This document shows, one piece after another, positions 1-6,622 of a stretch of 9,581 nt of DNA. This stretch comes from JBFKOL01 sp041628815 (GTDB lineage Bacteria > Bacteroidota > Bacteroidia > Chitinophagales > Saprospiraceae), in assembly GCA_041628815.1 (NCBI GenBank), contig JBFKOL010000153.1, positions 1 through 9,581 on the forward strand, read 5' to 3'. Position 1 is the stretch's first letter, and each line of letters begins with the position of its first letter. The notes under the pieces are model-generated. The model saw nothing but the letters and a program-made list of their open reading frames with translations. It was not told the DNA's origin and made no database searches. The translations under genes and the position numbers were made by a program.

Positions 1-378
1 AGCGTTGCTATCGCAAATCCTAAAACGGCTCCATATGGCATCGCTTCTGAACAAATACTCGTCAACTCAGATTTGTACGAAACTATCTATCCCAAACTGG
101 TCTTCGGAGAAAGCATCGGGCAGACCAATCAATTTATTTTGTCAGGATCAGCCGATGCAGGATTTACGTCTTATTCTTCGATGTTTACACCAGGCCTTGA
201 CGTCAAAGGAATTTATTGGGTGGTGCCAGACAGTTTTCATCATCCAATACACCAGAACGCTGTAGCGATCAGGCGCAACCTTCTCGATGAACAATCAATG
301 GACTTTGTCCATTACCTTCGATCGGATGAATCCCGCCAAACATTGGAAAAATTTGGATACACGGTAAGTTATCAATGA
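1..378 (+). CDS. modA: Molybdate ABC transporter substrate-binding protein ModA, C-terminal part (5' end outside window)
   Basis: The reading frame is open from the first base to the TGA at 376-378, giving the last 125 residues. ModA is the periplasmic protein that captures molybdate or tungstate and hands it to ModBC. The fragment begins with AIANPKTAPYG, the family's characteristic hinge motif in the second lobe. It ends with a segment containing the DFVHYLRSDESRQTLEKFGY stretch, matching the C-terminal helix of ModA-type proteins, where residues are removed up to a final GY motif. A TTG at 73 could be read as a start, but the motif-bearing sequence upstream of it is in frame and belongs to the protein, so the gene is simply cut by the window edge. 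It lies in the same direction as, and ahead of, the Mop protein, modB and modC. Identity as ModA is strong; molybdate versus tungstate specificity cannot be read from this part. Confidence 0.9.
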   Translation, partial: SVAIANPKTAPYGIASEQILVNSDLYETIYPKLVFGESIGQTNQFILSGSADAGFTSYSSMFTPGLDVKGIYWVVPDSFHHPIHQNAVAIRRNLLDEQSMDFVHYLRSDESRQTLEKFGYTVSYQ

Positions 379-630
379 TCTGATGACAATTTGTCTGTAA
401 TTCTTCGACAAGCGAAAACAGTAGAGATTTACGTATTTGAAAAAGTTCAATAATCATTGTGTGGCATGGCCGTTTATTCTCTCTTTATGATGAATAAAGG
501 TTGATGAGATCGAACTTATAAATGGAAGTGGCCAGAAAGGTTTATCACCAATACTTACTGGATTACCTTTATCGGAATCAGCCCATTAAGTCACAACGGC
601 TTTTTACCTTCGCAGGACGACACTGTTTTT
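379..630 (+). promoter_or_regulatory. 252-nt gap inside the mod operon with competing inverted repeats (possible leader)
   Basis: This is the only sizeable gap in an otherwise overlapping operon. No convincing gene is seen in it on either strand. It holds CTTTAT (483-488) facing ATAAAG (494-499) across a 5-nt loop. ATAAAGGT (494-501) is also an inverted match to ACCTTTAT (565-572), and AAAGGT (536-541) can pair with ACCTTT (565-570). These pairings exclude each other, as in a switching leader, but the stems are short and AT-rich and could be chance. No E. coli-like ModE operator and no convincing Moco riboswitch core was recognised. A processing site, an internal promoter for mop-modBC, or plain spacer are all possible. 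Confidence 0.22.
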
Positions 631-1029
631 ATGAATCGTATAGAAGGCACAGTTGACCGCATTGAAACCAATGGAGAGCTTTCACTGGTTACAGTATCTT
701 CAGGTGGTCTCGTTTTTTCTGCCATTGTCATGGACAGCCCGGAAACGGCATCTTGGCTCGGGGCAGGTAAAACCGTTCACCTCATGTTCAAAGAGACAGA
801 GGTCGTCATTGCGGTAGAACAGAATCCTGTCATCAGTCTGAGAAATCGTATCCCAGGAGTCATTCGACATATGGAATCCGGCAAGCTGCTTTGCAGGCTT
901 CAGATGGACACGGTGGTTGGTGACATTACTTCGATCATTACTGCCAGGTCAGCAGCAGAACTGGACTTAAATATCGGGAGTAACGTCATTGCCATGATCA
1001 AAACCAATGAAATGATGCTTGTCGACTGA
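631..1029 (+). CDS. Stand-alone di-Mop (TOBE) molybdenum-binding protein
   Basis: This is a 132-residue protein built of two tandem Mop/TOBE units, roughly residues 1-64 and 66-132. The second begins with SLRNRIPGVI, which fits the S-x-RN-x-x-x-G-x-(V/I) opening of Mop domains; the first begins NRIEGTVDRI in the same register. Mop domains assemble into oligomers that bind molybdate or tungstate oxyanions at subunit interfaces. They occur alone as cytoplasmic molybdate storage or buffering proteins (ModG type) or at the end of ModC. There is no signal peptide, so a cytosolic role is expected. The ATG at 631 has only a distant AGGA (614-617) upstream; the frame continues upstream to 508 without a plausible ATG. 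Its TGA shares one base with the modB start, which ties it to the transporter. It may buffer incoming molybdate or complement the short ModC tail; which of these is inference. Confidence 0.82.
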   Translation: MNRIEGTVDRIETNGELSLVTVSSGGLVFSAIVMDSPETASWLGAGKTVHLMFKETEVVIAVEQNPVISLRNRIPGVIRHMESGKLLCRLQMDTVVGDITSIITARSAAELDLNIGSNVIAMIKTNEMMLVD

Positions 1030-1700
1030 TGGATTGGGGACCAATCATATTGACCTTAAAACTTTCTGCCGTAGTCACGGCTATTCTGTTCGCAGTAAGC
1101 ATACCACTCGCTTATTGGCTGGCTTTTACACGATGGCGATTTAAGGTCATTATTGAAACCTTAATCAGTATGCCGTTGGTGCTGCCACCCACGGTGATCG
1201 GCTTCTATTTGCTACTTTTCTTCAGCCCCAACAATTTGTTGGGCAAATGGCTCGATTCGGTTTTAGGTATCCGCCTCGTATTTTCGTTCGAAGGTCTGAT
1301 CGTGGCTTCGGTGATATACAGTCTTCCATTCATGGTACAGCCTATACACGCTGGCTTCAAACAGATCCCCGTCCATTTACGTGAGGTTTCATACACCCTT
1401 GGAAAGGGACGATTTACGACCTTGTACCGGGTCTTACTACCCAATATGAAGCCAGCTCTTCTAACAGGTGCCGTCCTGGCATTTGCACATACCATTGGTG
1501 AATTTGGCGTAGTGCTGATGATCGGAGGAAATATTCCTGGAAGAACACAGGTTGCATCTATTGCAATCTACGATGAGGTGGAAGCTTTGAATTATGCTGC
1601 GGCCAACCAATACTCACTGATACTTTTTGCTTTGGCTTTTTTCATTCTCCTGGCTGTTTATTTTTTCAACGATGGACTGCGTTTCAACACCAAGGTATGA
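1029..1700 (+). CDS. modB: Molybdate ABC transporter permease ModB
   Basis: This 223-residue inner-membrane permease has several strongly hydrophobic segments, a normal size for ModB. The pattern MPLVLPPTVIGFYLL (about residues 48-62) is a ModB hallmark. The cytoplasmic coupling (EAA-type) loop is seen as EVSYTLGKGRFTTLYRVLLP. It is followed by GEFGVVLMIGGNIPGRTQV, the conserved ModB segment around the channel and the last helices. Two copies would form the membrane pore that receives oxyanion from ModA and is powered by ModC. The start ATG at 1029 uses the final A of the upstream TGA, and the stop overlaps the modC start as ATGA, a typical arrangement for translational coupling. No Shine-Dalgarno sequence is evident. 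Identity is secure; the related sulfate permease CysT/W is less likely given these motifs and the ModA/Mop neighbours. Confidence 0.95.
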   Translation: MDWGPIILTLKLSAVVTAILFAVSIPLAYWLAFTRWRFKVIIETLISMPLVLPPTVIGFYLLLFFSPNNLLGKWLDSVLGIRLVFSFEGLIVASVIYSLPFMVQPIHAGFKQIPVHLREVSYTLGKGRFTTLYRVLLPNMKPALLTGAVLAFAHTIGEFGVVLMIGGNIPGRTQVASIAIYDEVEALNYAAANQYSLILFALAFFILLAVYFFNDGLRFNTKV

Positions 1701-2572
1701 TCGAATTGAAATTGAAGAAAACCCTTTGGGATCAGGACGGTGATATGCCTCTTGACATAGATCTGGGCATCGAACCAGGGGAGTTCTGCACGATTTACGG
1801 TAAATCCGGTGCAGGGAAAACGTCCATATTGCGCATGATTGCGGGATTGATGATACCGGATGAGGGCAAGATAGTTGTTAACGGTGAAATTTGGTTTGAT
1901 TCAGAAAAGGGCGTTCATCTCCCTCCTCAAAAACGCAAAAGCGGGCTCCTTTTCCAGGATTATGCCTTGTTTCCCCATCTTTCTGTTTTGGAGAACATCC
2001 TTTTTGCCAAACCAAAAAATGTGGATGATGCTTTCATAGACTATCTGGTTCAATCCATGGAACTGACACAATTGAAGGATCGCAAACCCAATGTATTGTC
2101 CGGTGGACAAAGACAGCGGGTAGCCCTGGCAAGGGCCTTGGTCTACCAACCCAAGTTGCTGTTGTTGGACGAACCACTTTCGGCACTTGATTTCACCATG
2201 CGACGGAATCTTCAAACCATGATTCTTGAGATGCATCAATCTTTGGAATTGACCACCTTATTGGTCAGTCACGATGCTCCGGAGATCATCCGACTTTCGG
2301 ACACTTGCATCTTGCTCGACAAGGGAAAGATCATCCGTAAAGGGACTCCAATAGAAGTACTTGCAGGAAAATCCCCTGGAGGTAAGTTCCAATTCGTCGG
2401 CGAGATCATAGACATCGCGATCCAGGACATGGTCTATGTAGTAACCTTGCTGATCGACAAAAATATTGTCCGTGTCGTAGTAGATAAAGAAGATGCCAAA
2501 GATATCAAAGCTGGCGACCGGGTTCTCGTGGCTTCCAAAGCCTTTAATCCCATCATAAAGAAATTGATCTGA
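1697..2572 (+). CDS. modC: Molybdate ABC transporter ATP-binding protein ModC (short C-terminal domain)
   Basis: This 291-residue ABC ATPase drives molybdate import through ModB. Every catalytic motif is intact: Walker A GKSGAGKTS (35-43), Q-loop Gln87 in LLFQDYALFPHL, signature LSGGQRQRVALARAL (134-148), Walker B LLLLDEP (154-160), D-loop SALD (162-165) and switch His192 in VSHD. After the nucleotide-binding domain come only about 60 residues (from about 234), beginning GEIIDIAIQDMVYVV and ending in ASKAFNPIIKKLI, which resemble one TOBE/Mop unit. The well-known E. coli ModC is longer, about 350 residues, and ends in a two-unit regulatory domain. The separate di-Mop gene two genes upstream may supply what is absent here. 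The ATG overlaps the modB stop by 4 nt. No clear rho-independent terminator follows the TGA at 2570-2572. Confidence 0.93.
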   Translation: MIELKLKKTLWDQDGDMPLDIDLGIEPGEFCTIYGKSGAGKTSILRMIAGLMIPDEGKIVVNGEIWFDSEKGVHLPPQKRKSGLLFQDYALFPHLSVLENILFAKPKNVDDAFIDYLVQSMELTQLKDRKPNVLSGGQRQRVALARALVYQPKLLLLDEPLSALDFTMRRNLQTMILEMHQSLELTTLLVSHDAPEIIRLSDTCILLDKGKIIRKGTPIEVLAGKSPGGKFQFVGEIIDIAIQDMVYVVTLLIDKNIVRVVVDKEDAKDIKAGDRVLVASKAFNPIIKKLI

Positions 2573-2662
2573 ATCTTTGGGCTCATCAGGGTACGAAATG
2601 CAACGTCACGGATCATTAAGAGTTGCTTTATATGTCAATAGATTATGTTGAGAACAATCACA

Positions 2663-2676
2663 TAGTCGTGTGACTA
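2663..2676. repeat. Small perfect palindrome TAGTC-gtgt-GACTA upstream of the lipoprotein gene
   Basis: Five bases on each side pair perfectly across a 4-nt centre, in the 155-nt spacer between modC and the lipoprotein gene and about 50 nt before its ATG. An alternative pairing, TCACA (2658-2662) with TGTGA (2669-2673), overlaps it. It could be an operator half-site pair or a weak hairpin. A stretch this short can arise by chance, and no T-run follows, so it does not look like a terminator. Confidence 0.2.
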
Positions 2677-2727
2677 ACATCAAAATCGCACGGTGTAATT
2701 CTCTATACATTGATGTAAACTGTACCG

Positions 2728-3273
2728 ATGAAATACACAGCTCCTTTCGTATTCCTTTTCGTCTTAACATTGGTGTTTTCTTCATGCCTGTCAGTCTCAT
2801 ACCTGATAGATGTACCACAAGACGAGGTAATCTCTCAATACAAGACTTTTGAACTCGAGGCGCATTGCCTCAATCAGCAGATCGGAGTCAGTGCTGACAA
2901 CCAGATACGCATTGAAAATGCGATATTCCTCAATCTTAGAGATCTCGGCATGGCCCATAATGCCGGAGGTGATTACCTAGTGAGGTATTTCGTAAAGAAT
3001 GAATTAAAGGAGCTCGTAGAAGGATGTGAGGATTATTATGACCGGTGGGAAGGGGGAGTTTACTGTGTTGAGAGAATCCATACCTATACAGAGGGGACAT
3101 TGGTCATAGATATCATTGATCGAAAAAAACAAAAAGTTGTATGGCACGGGGCAGCAACCGGACCGGTATATGACAAACTGCGCAATCCCGGACCGATCAT
3201 TGAAAAAGTGGTTGACCATATGCTCGGCGATTTCAAGCAGCGGCAATACGAGCCTATGGTAACTGCCCCTTGA
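2728..3273 (+). CDS. DUF4136-type lipoprotein
   Basis: This is a 181-residue exported lipoprotein of unknown function. It opens with a basic residue and a hydrophobic stretch (about 5-17) that runs into VFSSC, so Cys20 is the likely lipidated residue. No acidic run follows the Cys, so the surface-export signal known from Bacteroidota lipoproteins is not apparent. The body has the DUF4136 pattern: an early strand-rich part, a block GGDYLVRYFVKNELKE, and a later block EGTLVIDIIDRKKQKVVWHG, typical of the family's GTL-x-hD-hhD...hVW-x-G signature. A helical C-terminus with IEKVVDHMLGDF follows. It starts at ATG 2728, which gives a complete signal peptide, with no clear ribosome-binding site. It follows the mod operon in the same direction but 155 nt away, so co-transcription is uncertain. 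Its last 20 nt overlap the end of the opposing DinB-like gene. The family assignment is from memory of the pattern. Confidence 0.75.
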   Translation: MKYTAPFVFLFVLTLVFSSCLSVSYLIDVPQDEVISQYKTFELEAHCLNQQIGVSADNQIRIENAIFLNLRDLGMAHNAGGDYLVRYFVKNELKELVEGCEDYYDRWEGGVYCVERIHTYTEGTLVIDIIDRKKQKVVWHGAATGPVYDKLRNPGPIIEKVVDHMLGDFKQRQYEPMVTAP

Positions 3274-3724
3274 TGCGGCCTACTGATATATCAGCTTTGG
3301 AAAAATTCTCTTTGGAAATCGGGGCTCCTGCAAGTCTTCTCATCATGGCCAGCTGACCCACATGTGTAAGTGCATCAGCAATGGGTCCCTGCAACAACCT
3401 AAAAAGCTGCTTTTCTTCATATACACGGGCATCAAGAAGTTTATCCAAGGTGATTAGTAAGTCTGTAAAATCACGACATGCATCTTGCCAGTTATTTCCC
3501 GAGGAAGGCTCAAAGCTTTCGTTTGAAAGCAAAAATAGGCCATAGCGCATCACGTCCTGCATGTGTAAGACAATAAGCTGTGGGGTTCTTGTACCTTGTC
3601 CTGCTTCAAATGACGGATACCCCTCGGGTACATCGGCTACAGCCTTGGCAAATCGGTAATGAAGTGCAGAGATGAGATGACGCAGGGTCTTTTGTAGGTC
3701 GAGGATGTTAGGATCGCTTTCCAT
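3254..3724 (-). CDS. DinB-like four-helix protein at the end of the inositol operon
   Basis: This 156-residue soluble protein is the last gene of the - strand operon, starting 14 nt after iolE. It matches the DinB/YfiT-like metalloprotein fold: a first helix (about 7-30), then TPQLIVLHMQDVMRYGLFLL with His54 on the second helix, and near the end THVGQLAMMRRLAGAPI with His121 on the last helix. The H-x-x-QL-x-x-x-RRLAGxPI ending is common in this superfamily. Members bind a metal through up to three His residues, and several act as thiol-dependent transferases or isomerases. Only two of the usual His positions are obvious here, so activity is uncertain. No Shine-Dalgarno sequence is visible. 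The stop (TAG, reading 3256-3254) lies inside the opposing lipoprotein gene. Its place in the operon hints at an accessory step or detoxification in polyol breakdown, but the sequence gives no substrate. Confidence 0.72.
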   Translation of the reverse strand: MESDPNILDLQKTLRHLISALHYRFAKAVADVPEGYPSFEAGQGTRTPQLIVLHMQDVMRYGLFLLSNESFEPSSGNNWQDACRDFTDLLITLDKLLDARVYEEKQLFRLLQGPIADALTHVGQLAMMRRLAGAPISKENFSKADISVGRIKGQLP

Positions 3725-3738
3725 GTTCAGTGCTGTTT

Positions 3739-4641
3739 CTAATGCTTCCCTCGCCCGAAATCCAATGAGTGGATATAGGTGAAAGCATGAGAAGCATAGA
3801 TTTCAGGTATGGCTTGCGCAGGATCTTGTTCCGCTTCCACAACGTACCAGCCATCGTACCCGTTTTCATAAAAATACCGGAGAATTTTACCGGTGTCTAT
3901 ACAACCGTTTTGATCACCCGGCACCGTAAAAACTCCCTGGCGCACCGCCCACTCAAAACTCTTTCGATTCGCTTGGGTTTTCTTAACTACTGCGTGCCTG
4001 ATGTTTTTTAAATGGATGTGCCCTACCCTTGGTAATAAGTCAACTGCAGCTTCAAAAGGGTCCACCCCAGCCAGATACATATGTCCCGTATCGAAATTAA
4101 GTCTGACAAGATCGGGGTCCGTGACTTCCAAAAGTCTATGGATGTCGTTGAGATCAAAGACCACGGTGCCGACGTGGGGATGAAAAACCAATTGTGTGCC
4201 GAAGTCCTTCGCCAGGGCACCACAGGTATTCAGTTTTGTGCCAAAAGAAAGCCACTCCCGCATACCTTGCAGGCGAGGCCTTTTGATCAGTGGTGATGAA
4301 TGATTCTTGTAGGTGGCGTTACCCGTCTCTCCCCCACCTGACAACCCGCAACGCAGTTTTTTCAGAAAACTCAGGTGTTTCTCAAGGCGTTTCAGGTTTG
4401 TATCCAAATCTTCTGTTGTCAGGGTAAAATCAAACCATCGGTTGCATATTGACATTCCCCTGCTTTCAAGATACCTCAAAACCTCCCGAGATTTGTCTGG
4501 AAATTGCCGGCTCCATTCGCAGGATTTATAACCGATTCTATTCATTTGATCCAACATGGTGTGCCAGGATTCCCTGGTACACAGATCGGTAAAATCCTCA
4601 TTGCACCACATGATGGGTGATATACCAAGCTTAATTTTCAT
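3739..4641 (-). CDS. iolE: Inosose dehydratase IolE (2-keto-myo-inositol dehydratase)
   Basis: This 300-residue TIM-barrel enzyme of the xylose-isomerase-like superfamily has a length normal for IolE. IolE removes water from 2-keto-myo-inositol (scyllo-inosose) to give the cyclic trihydroxy-dione that IolD opens. Family motifs appear in order: GISPIMWCNEDF (6-17), the strand with CEW (41-43), a phosphate-isomerase-like SSPLIKRPRL (115-124), VFHPHVGTVV (152-161), LNFDTGHMYLAGVDP (181-195), RVGHIHLKNIR (205-215), GVFTVPGDQNG, and GWYVVEAEQDPAQA near the C-terminus. The last three blocks separate IolE from generic sugar isomerases. Asp184 and His187 of DTGH and the Glu of VVEAEQ are probable metal or active-site residues by family analogy. 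It starts 21 nt after iolD and is followed 14 nt later by the DinB-like gene, so it is part of one transcript. Identity is strong; other inosose stereoisomers as substrate cannot be excluded. Confidence 0.93.
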   Translation of the reverse strand: MKIKLGISPIMWCNEDFTDLCTRESWHTMLDQMNRIGYKSCEWSRQFPDKSREVLRYLESRGMSICNRWFDFTLTTEDLDTNLKRLEKHLSFLKKLRCGLSGGGETGNATYKNHSSPLIKRPRLQGMREWLSFGTKLNTCGALAKDFGTQLVFHPHVGTVVFDLNDIHRLLEVTDPDLVRLNFDTGHMYLAGVDPFEAAVDLLPRVGHIHLKNIRHAVVKKTQANRKSFEWAVRQGVFTVPGDQNGCIDTGKILRYFYENGYDGWYVVEAEQDPAQAIPEIYASHAFTYIHSLDFGRGKH

Positions 4642-4662
4642 GTGACAATTTATGCTCTAGTG

Positions 4663-6537
4663 TCATAGGTGGTCGTATGGTCTTTGTTTAAGCTTGTTCT
4701 CCAATTGCTTTTTGCGTGCTTTCAATACTTCCGGCGGTTCTTCCTGTTCAGCAATGGGTACTTCCCACCAGGAAAAATCAGGGAGCAGTTGGTACCTGTC
4801 GCATTCGGTATAGATCAGCGTAGTATGAGTATTCTGGCGTGCTTTCTTAATGGCCTGTCTCAGAACTTCGGAACTACGAGCAACCAGGACCTCTGCGCCA
4901 AGACTTTTGGCATTGGAGACAAAGTCGCATCTGAGCAGGTCTTCCGGTCTGGTTTCTGAGGAATCGCTGTTCTTTTTAATGTCCTTTACCATTCTCGTAC
5001 CAAATCCCTTTCCACCTACCGATCTGGACAGAGAACCAATACTGTTGAATCCAAAATTATTGACCAGTACGACGATCAGTTTTTTCTCTTCCTGCAAGCT
5101 CGTAAGAATTTCCTGGGACATCATGAGATAACTGCCATCTCCCACCATGGCTATCACTTCCCGGTCAGGATGCGCCATTTTTACGCCCAGGGCACCGGCA
5201 ATTTCGTAGCCCATACAAGAATAGCCATATTCCATATGAAAATTTAAGGGATCGTAGGTTCTCCATAGTTTGTGAAGGTCGCCAGGAAGACTTCCCGAGG
5301 CAGCAACGATGATATCCGATGTTTCCGTCACGTCGTTAACTGCCTCAATGACTTCCGCCTGGGTCAAAGTCTCCTTGCCCTTAGGTGCCAGCGTTAAGAT
5401 TTCTTTTTTCCAATTGATAATTCGCTCTCCAACTTCGCTTAGATACTGTTCTGTGACTTTCCATCCTTGTAGAGCCTCGGCCAATTCTTCCAGGCATACC
5501 TTTGCATCGGCTTTTACAGCCAGGGCACCCAATTTATAATCGTCAACATCGGCTACATTGATATTGATAAATTGTACCCCTGGATGCTGGAACAACGTCT
5601 TTGAACTCGTGGTAAAATCGCTGTATCTCGTTCCAATACCTATTACCAGGTCCGCACCTTCCGGAATGATAACACCGGGAGCAGTACCGGTGACGCCACA
5701 TGACCCGAGATTCAAAGGATGATCTGCTGCCAGTGAAGATTTGCCGGCCATGGTGACTGCCACCGGTATTCCGGTTTGCTCGATCAGGTGTAGGAGAGCG
5801 TTGGTTGCACCGCTATAAAGCACTCCACCGCCGGCAATAATGACAGGGCGTTGTGAGGCTCTTATACGATCAATTGCTAAAGAAAGTATCGATCGATCTG
5901 CCCGGATACGCTCTATTCGCCACAATCGCTTTTGAAACATGCCAGAAGGAAAATCGTATGCCTCAGCCTGTACATCCTGGGGCAATGATAGTGTTACCGC
6001 ACCAGTCATGGCCGGTGAAGTCAATACTTTCACCGCTTGCGGTAGTGATGCAACCAGTTGTTCGGGACGTTCTATGCGGTCCCAATAACGCGAGACTGGC
6101 TTGAAACAGTCATTGACGGAGATATCCTGCTGCGATAAACTTTCCAGCTGTTGAAGAACTGGGGCTACATGACGCTTGGCAAAAATGTCACCAGGCAGAA
6201 GAAGTACCGGCAAGCGGTTGATGGTCGCCAAAGCAGCCCCTGTGATCATATTGGTCGCTCCAGGACCAATGGAGGATGTACAAGCCAGTATGCCCATGCG
6301 GTTTTTAGCTTTTGCATAGGCAACGGCTGCATGCACCATGGCCTGTTCATTCCTGAAGGGAATATAAGGTAAGCTGGCATTGCTTTGAAGGGCAAGACCC
6401 AATCCAGCTACATTTCCGTGACCAAATATGCCCAGACAACCTCCAAACAACCGGTGTTCTGATTCATCCCTGGATACATATTGAACTGTCAAATAATCTA
6501 CGAGCGCTTGAGCAACGGTTTTTTTAATGGTCTTCAT
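4663..6537 (-). CDS. iolD: 3D-(3,5/4)-trihydroxycyclohexane-1,2-dione hydrolase IolD
   Basis: This 624-residue thiamine-diphosphate enzyme cleaves the cyclic trihydroxy-dione made by IolE to 5-deoxy-glucuronate (EC 3.7.1.22). The N-terminal pyrimidine-binding domain carries FGHGNVAGLG (38-47), RNEQAMVHAA with the ThDP-activating Glu64, ACTSSIGPGATNM and NRLPVLLLPGD. ISVNDCFKPVSRYWDRIERP is a stretch particular to IolD. The central domain includes GAVTLSLPQDVQAEAYDFP and an AGGGV turn. The C-terminal domain has the ThDP/Mg motif, GDG at 466-468 and NN at 493-494, plus NFGFNSIGSLSR. All key parts are present and the size fits the family. The ATG at 6537 is followed closely by the typical KKTVAQALV-x-x-L opening. 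The gene lies 85 nt after the aldolase gene and 21 nt before iolE. Acetolactate synthase is the nearest alternative family but lacks the IolD-specific blocks. Confidence 0.96.
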   Translation of the reverse strand: MKTIKKTVAQALVDYLTVQYVSRDESEHRLFGGCLGIFGHGNVAGLGLALQSNASLPYIPFRNEQAMVHAAVAYAKAKNRMGILACTSSIGPGATNMITGAALATINRLPVLLLPGDIFAKRHVAPVLQQLESLSQQDISVNDCFKPVSRYWDRIERPEQLVASLPQAVKVLTSPAMTGAVTLSLPQDVQAEAYDFPSGMFQKRLWRIERIRADRSILSLAIDRIRASQRPVIIAGGGVLYSGATNALLHLIEQTGIPVAVTMAGKSSLAADHPLNLGSCGVTGTAPGVIIPEGADLVIGIGTRYSDFTTSSKTLFQHPGVQFININVADVDDYKLGALAVKADAKVCLEELAEALQGWKVTEQYLSEVGERIINWKKEILTLAPKGKETLTQAEVIEAVNDVTETSDIIVAASGSLPGDLHKLWRTYDPLNFHMEYGYSCMGYEIAGALGVKMAHPDREVIAMVGDGSYLMMSQEILTSLQEEKKLIVVLVNNFGFNSIGSLSRSVGGKGFGTRMVKDIKKNSDSSETRPEDLLRCDFVSNAKSLGAEVLVARSSEVLRQAIKKARQNTHTTLIYTECDRYQLLPDFSWWEVPIAEQEEPPEVLKARKKQLENKLKQRPYDHL

Positions 6538-6622
6538 GTCTGTCTAAAATACAGTAAAATTGCAGAGGGTTCATGGTACAAGATCAGTCAAAATTTGAAG
6601 CCATGCTTCCAGCCTCCTCAGA
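6538..6622 (-). other. 85-nt spacer inside the inositol operon, with a small hairpin
   Basis: This is the largest gap in the - strand operon, between the aldolase and iolD. It contains GAAGC (6597-6601) facing GCTTC (6605-6609) across a 3-nt loop. No T-run follows on the - strand, so a strong terminator is unlikely. A processing site, attenuation, or a weak second promoter for iolD are possible; none is proven by the sequence. Confidence 0.25.

Noticed and set aside
5..265. Alternative 86-codon frame at the left edge
   Set aside because: The other frame over the same bases carries the ModA hallmark ANPKTAPYG, so this one is out of frame with a real gene.
379..630. Molybdenum-cofactor riboswitch or ModE operator upstream of mop-modBC
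   Set aside because: I could not recognise the conserved Moco riboswitch core or the ModE-type TATATA-N-TATATA arrangement; only short AT-rich repeats are present.
1901..2239. 112-codon open frame on the - strand inside modC
   Set aside because: It lies fully antisense to an ABC ATPase with every motif intact and shows no recognisable domain; it is a shadow frame.
2658..2673. CRP-like binding site
   Set aside because: The half-sites are TCACA-N6-TGTGA, the reverse order of the CRP consensus TGTGA-N6-TCACA, and the match is short.
3254..3724. Link of the DinB-like protein to mycothiol, an inositol-containing thiol
   Set aside because: Mycothiol is an actinobacterial thiol and no mycothiol biosynthesis gene is present; the idea rests only on the word inositol.
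6597..6609. Rho-independent terminator between the aldolase and iolD
   Set aside because: The hairpin stem is only five pairs and no T-run follows it on the - strand; the flanking genes clearly belong to one pathway.
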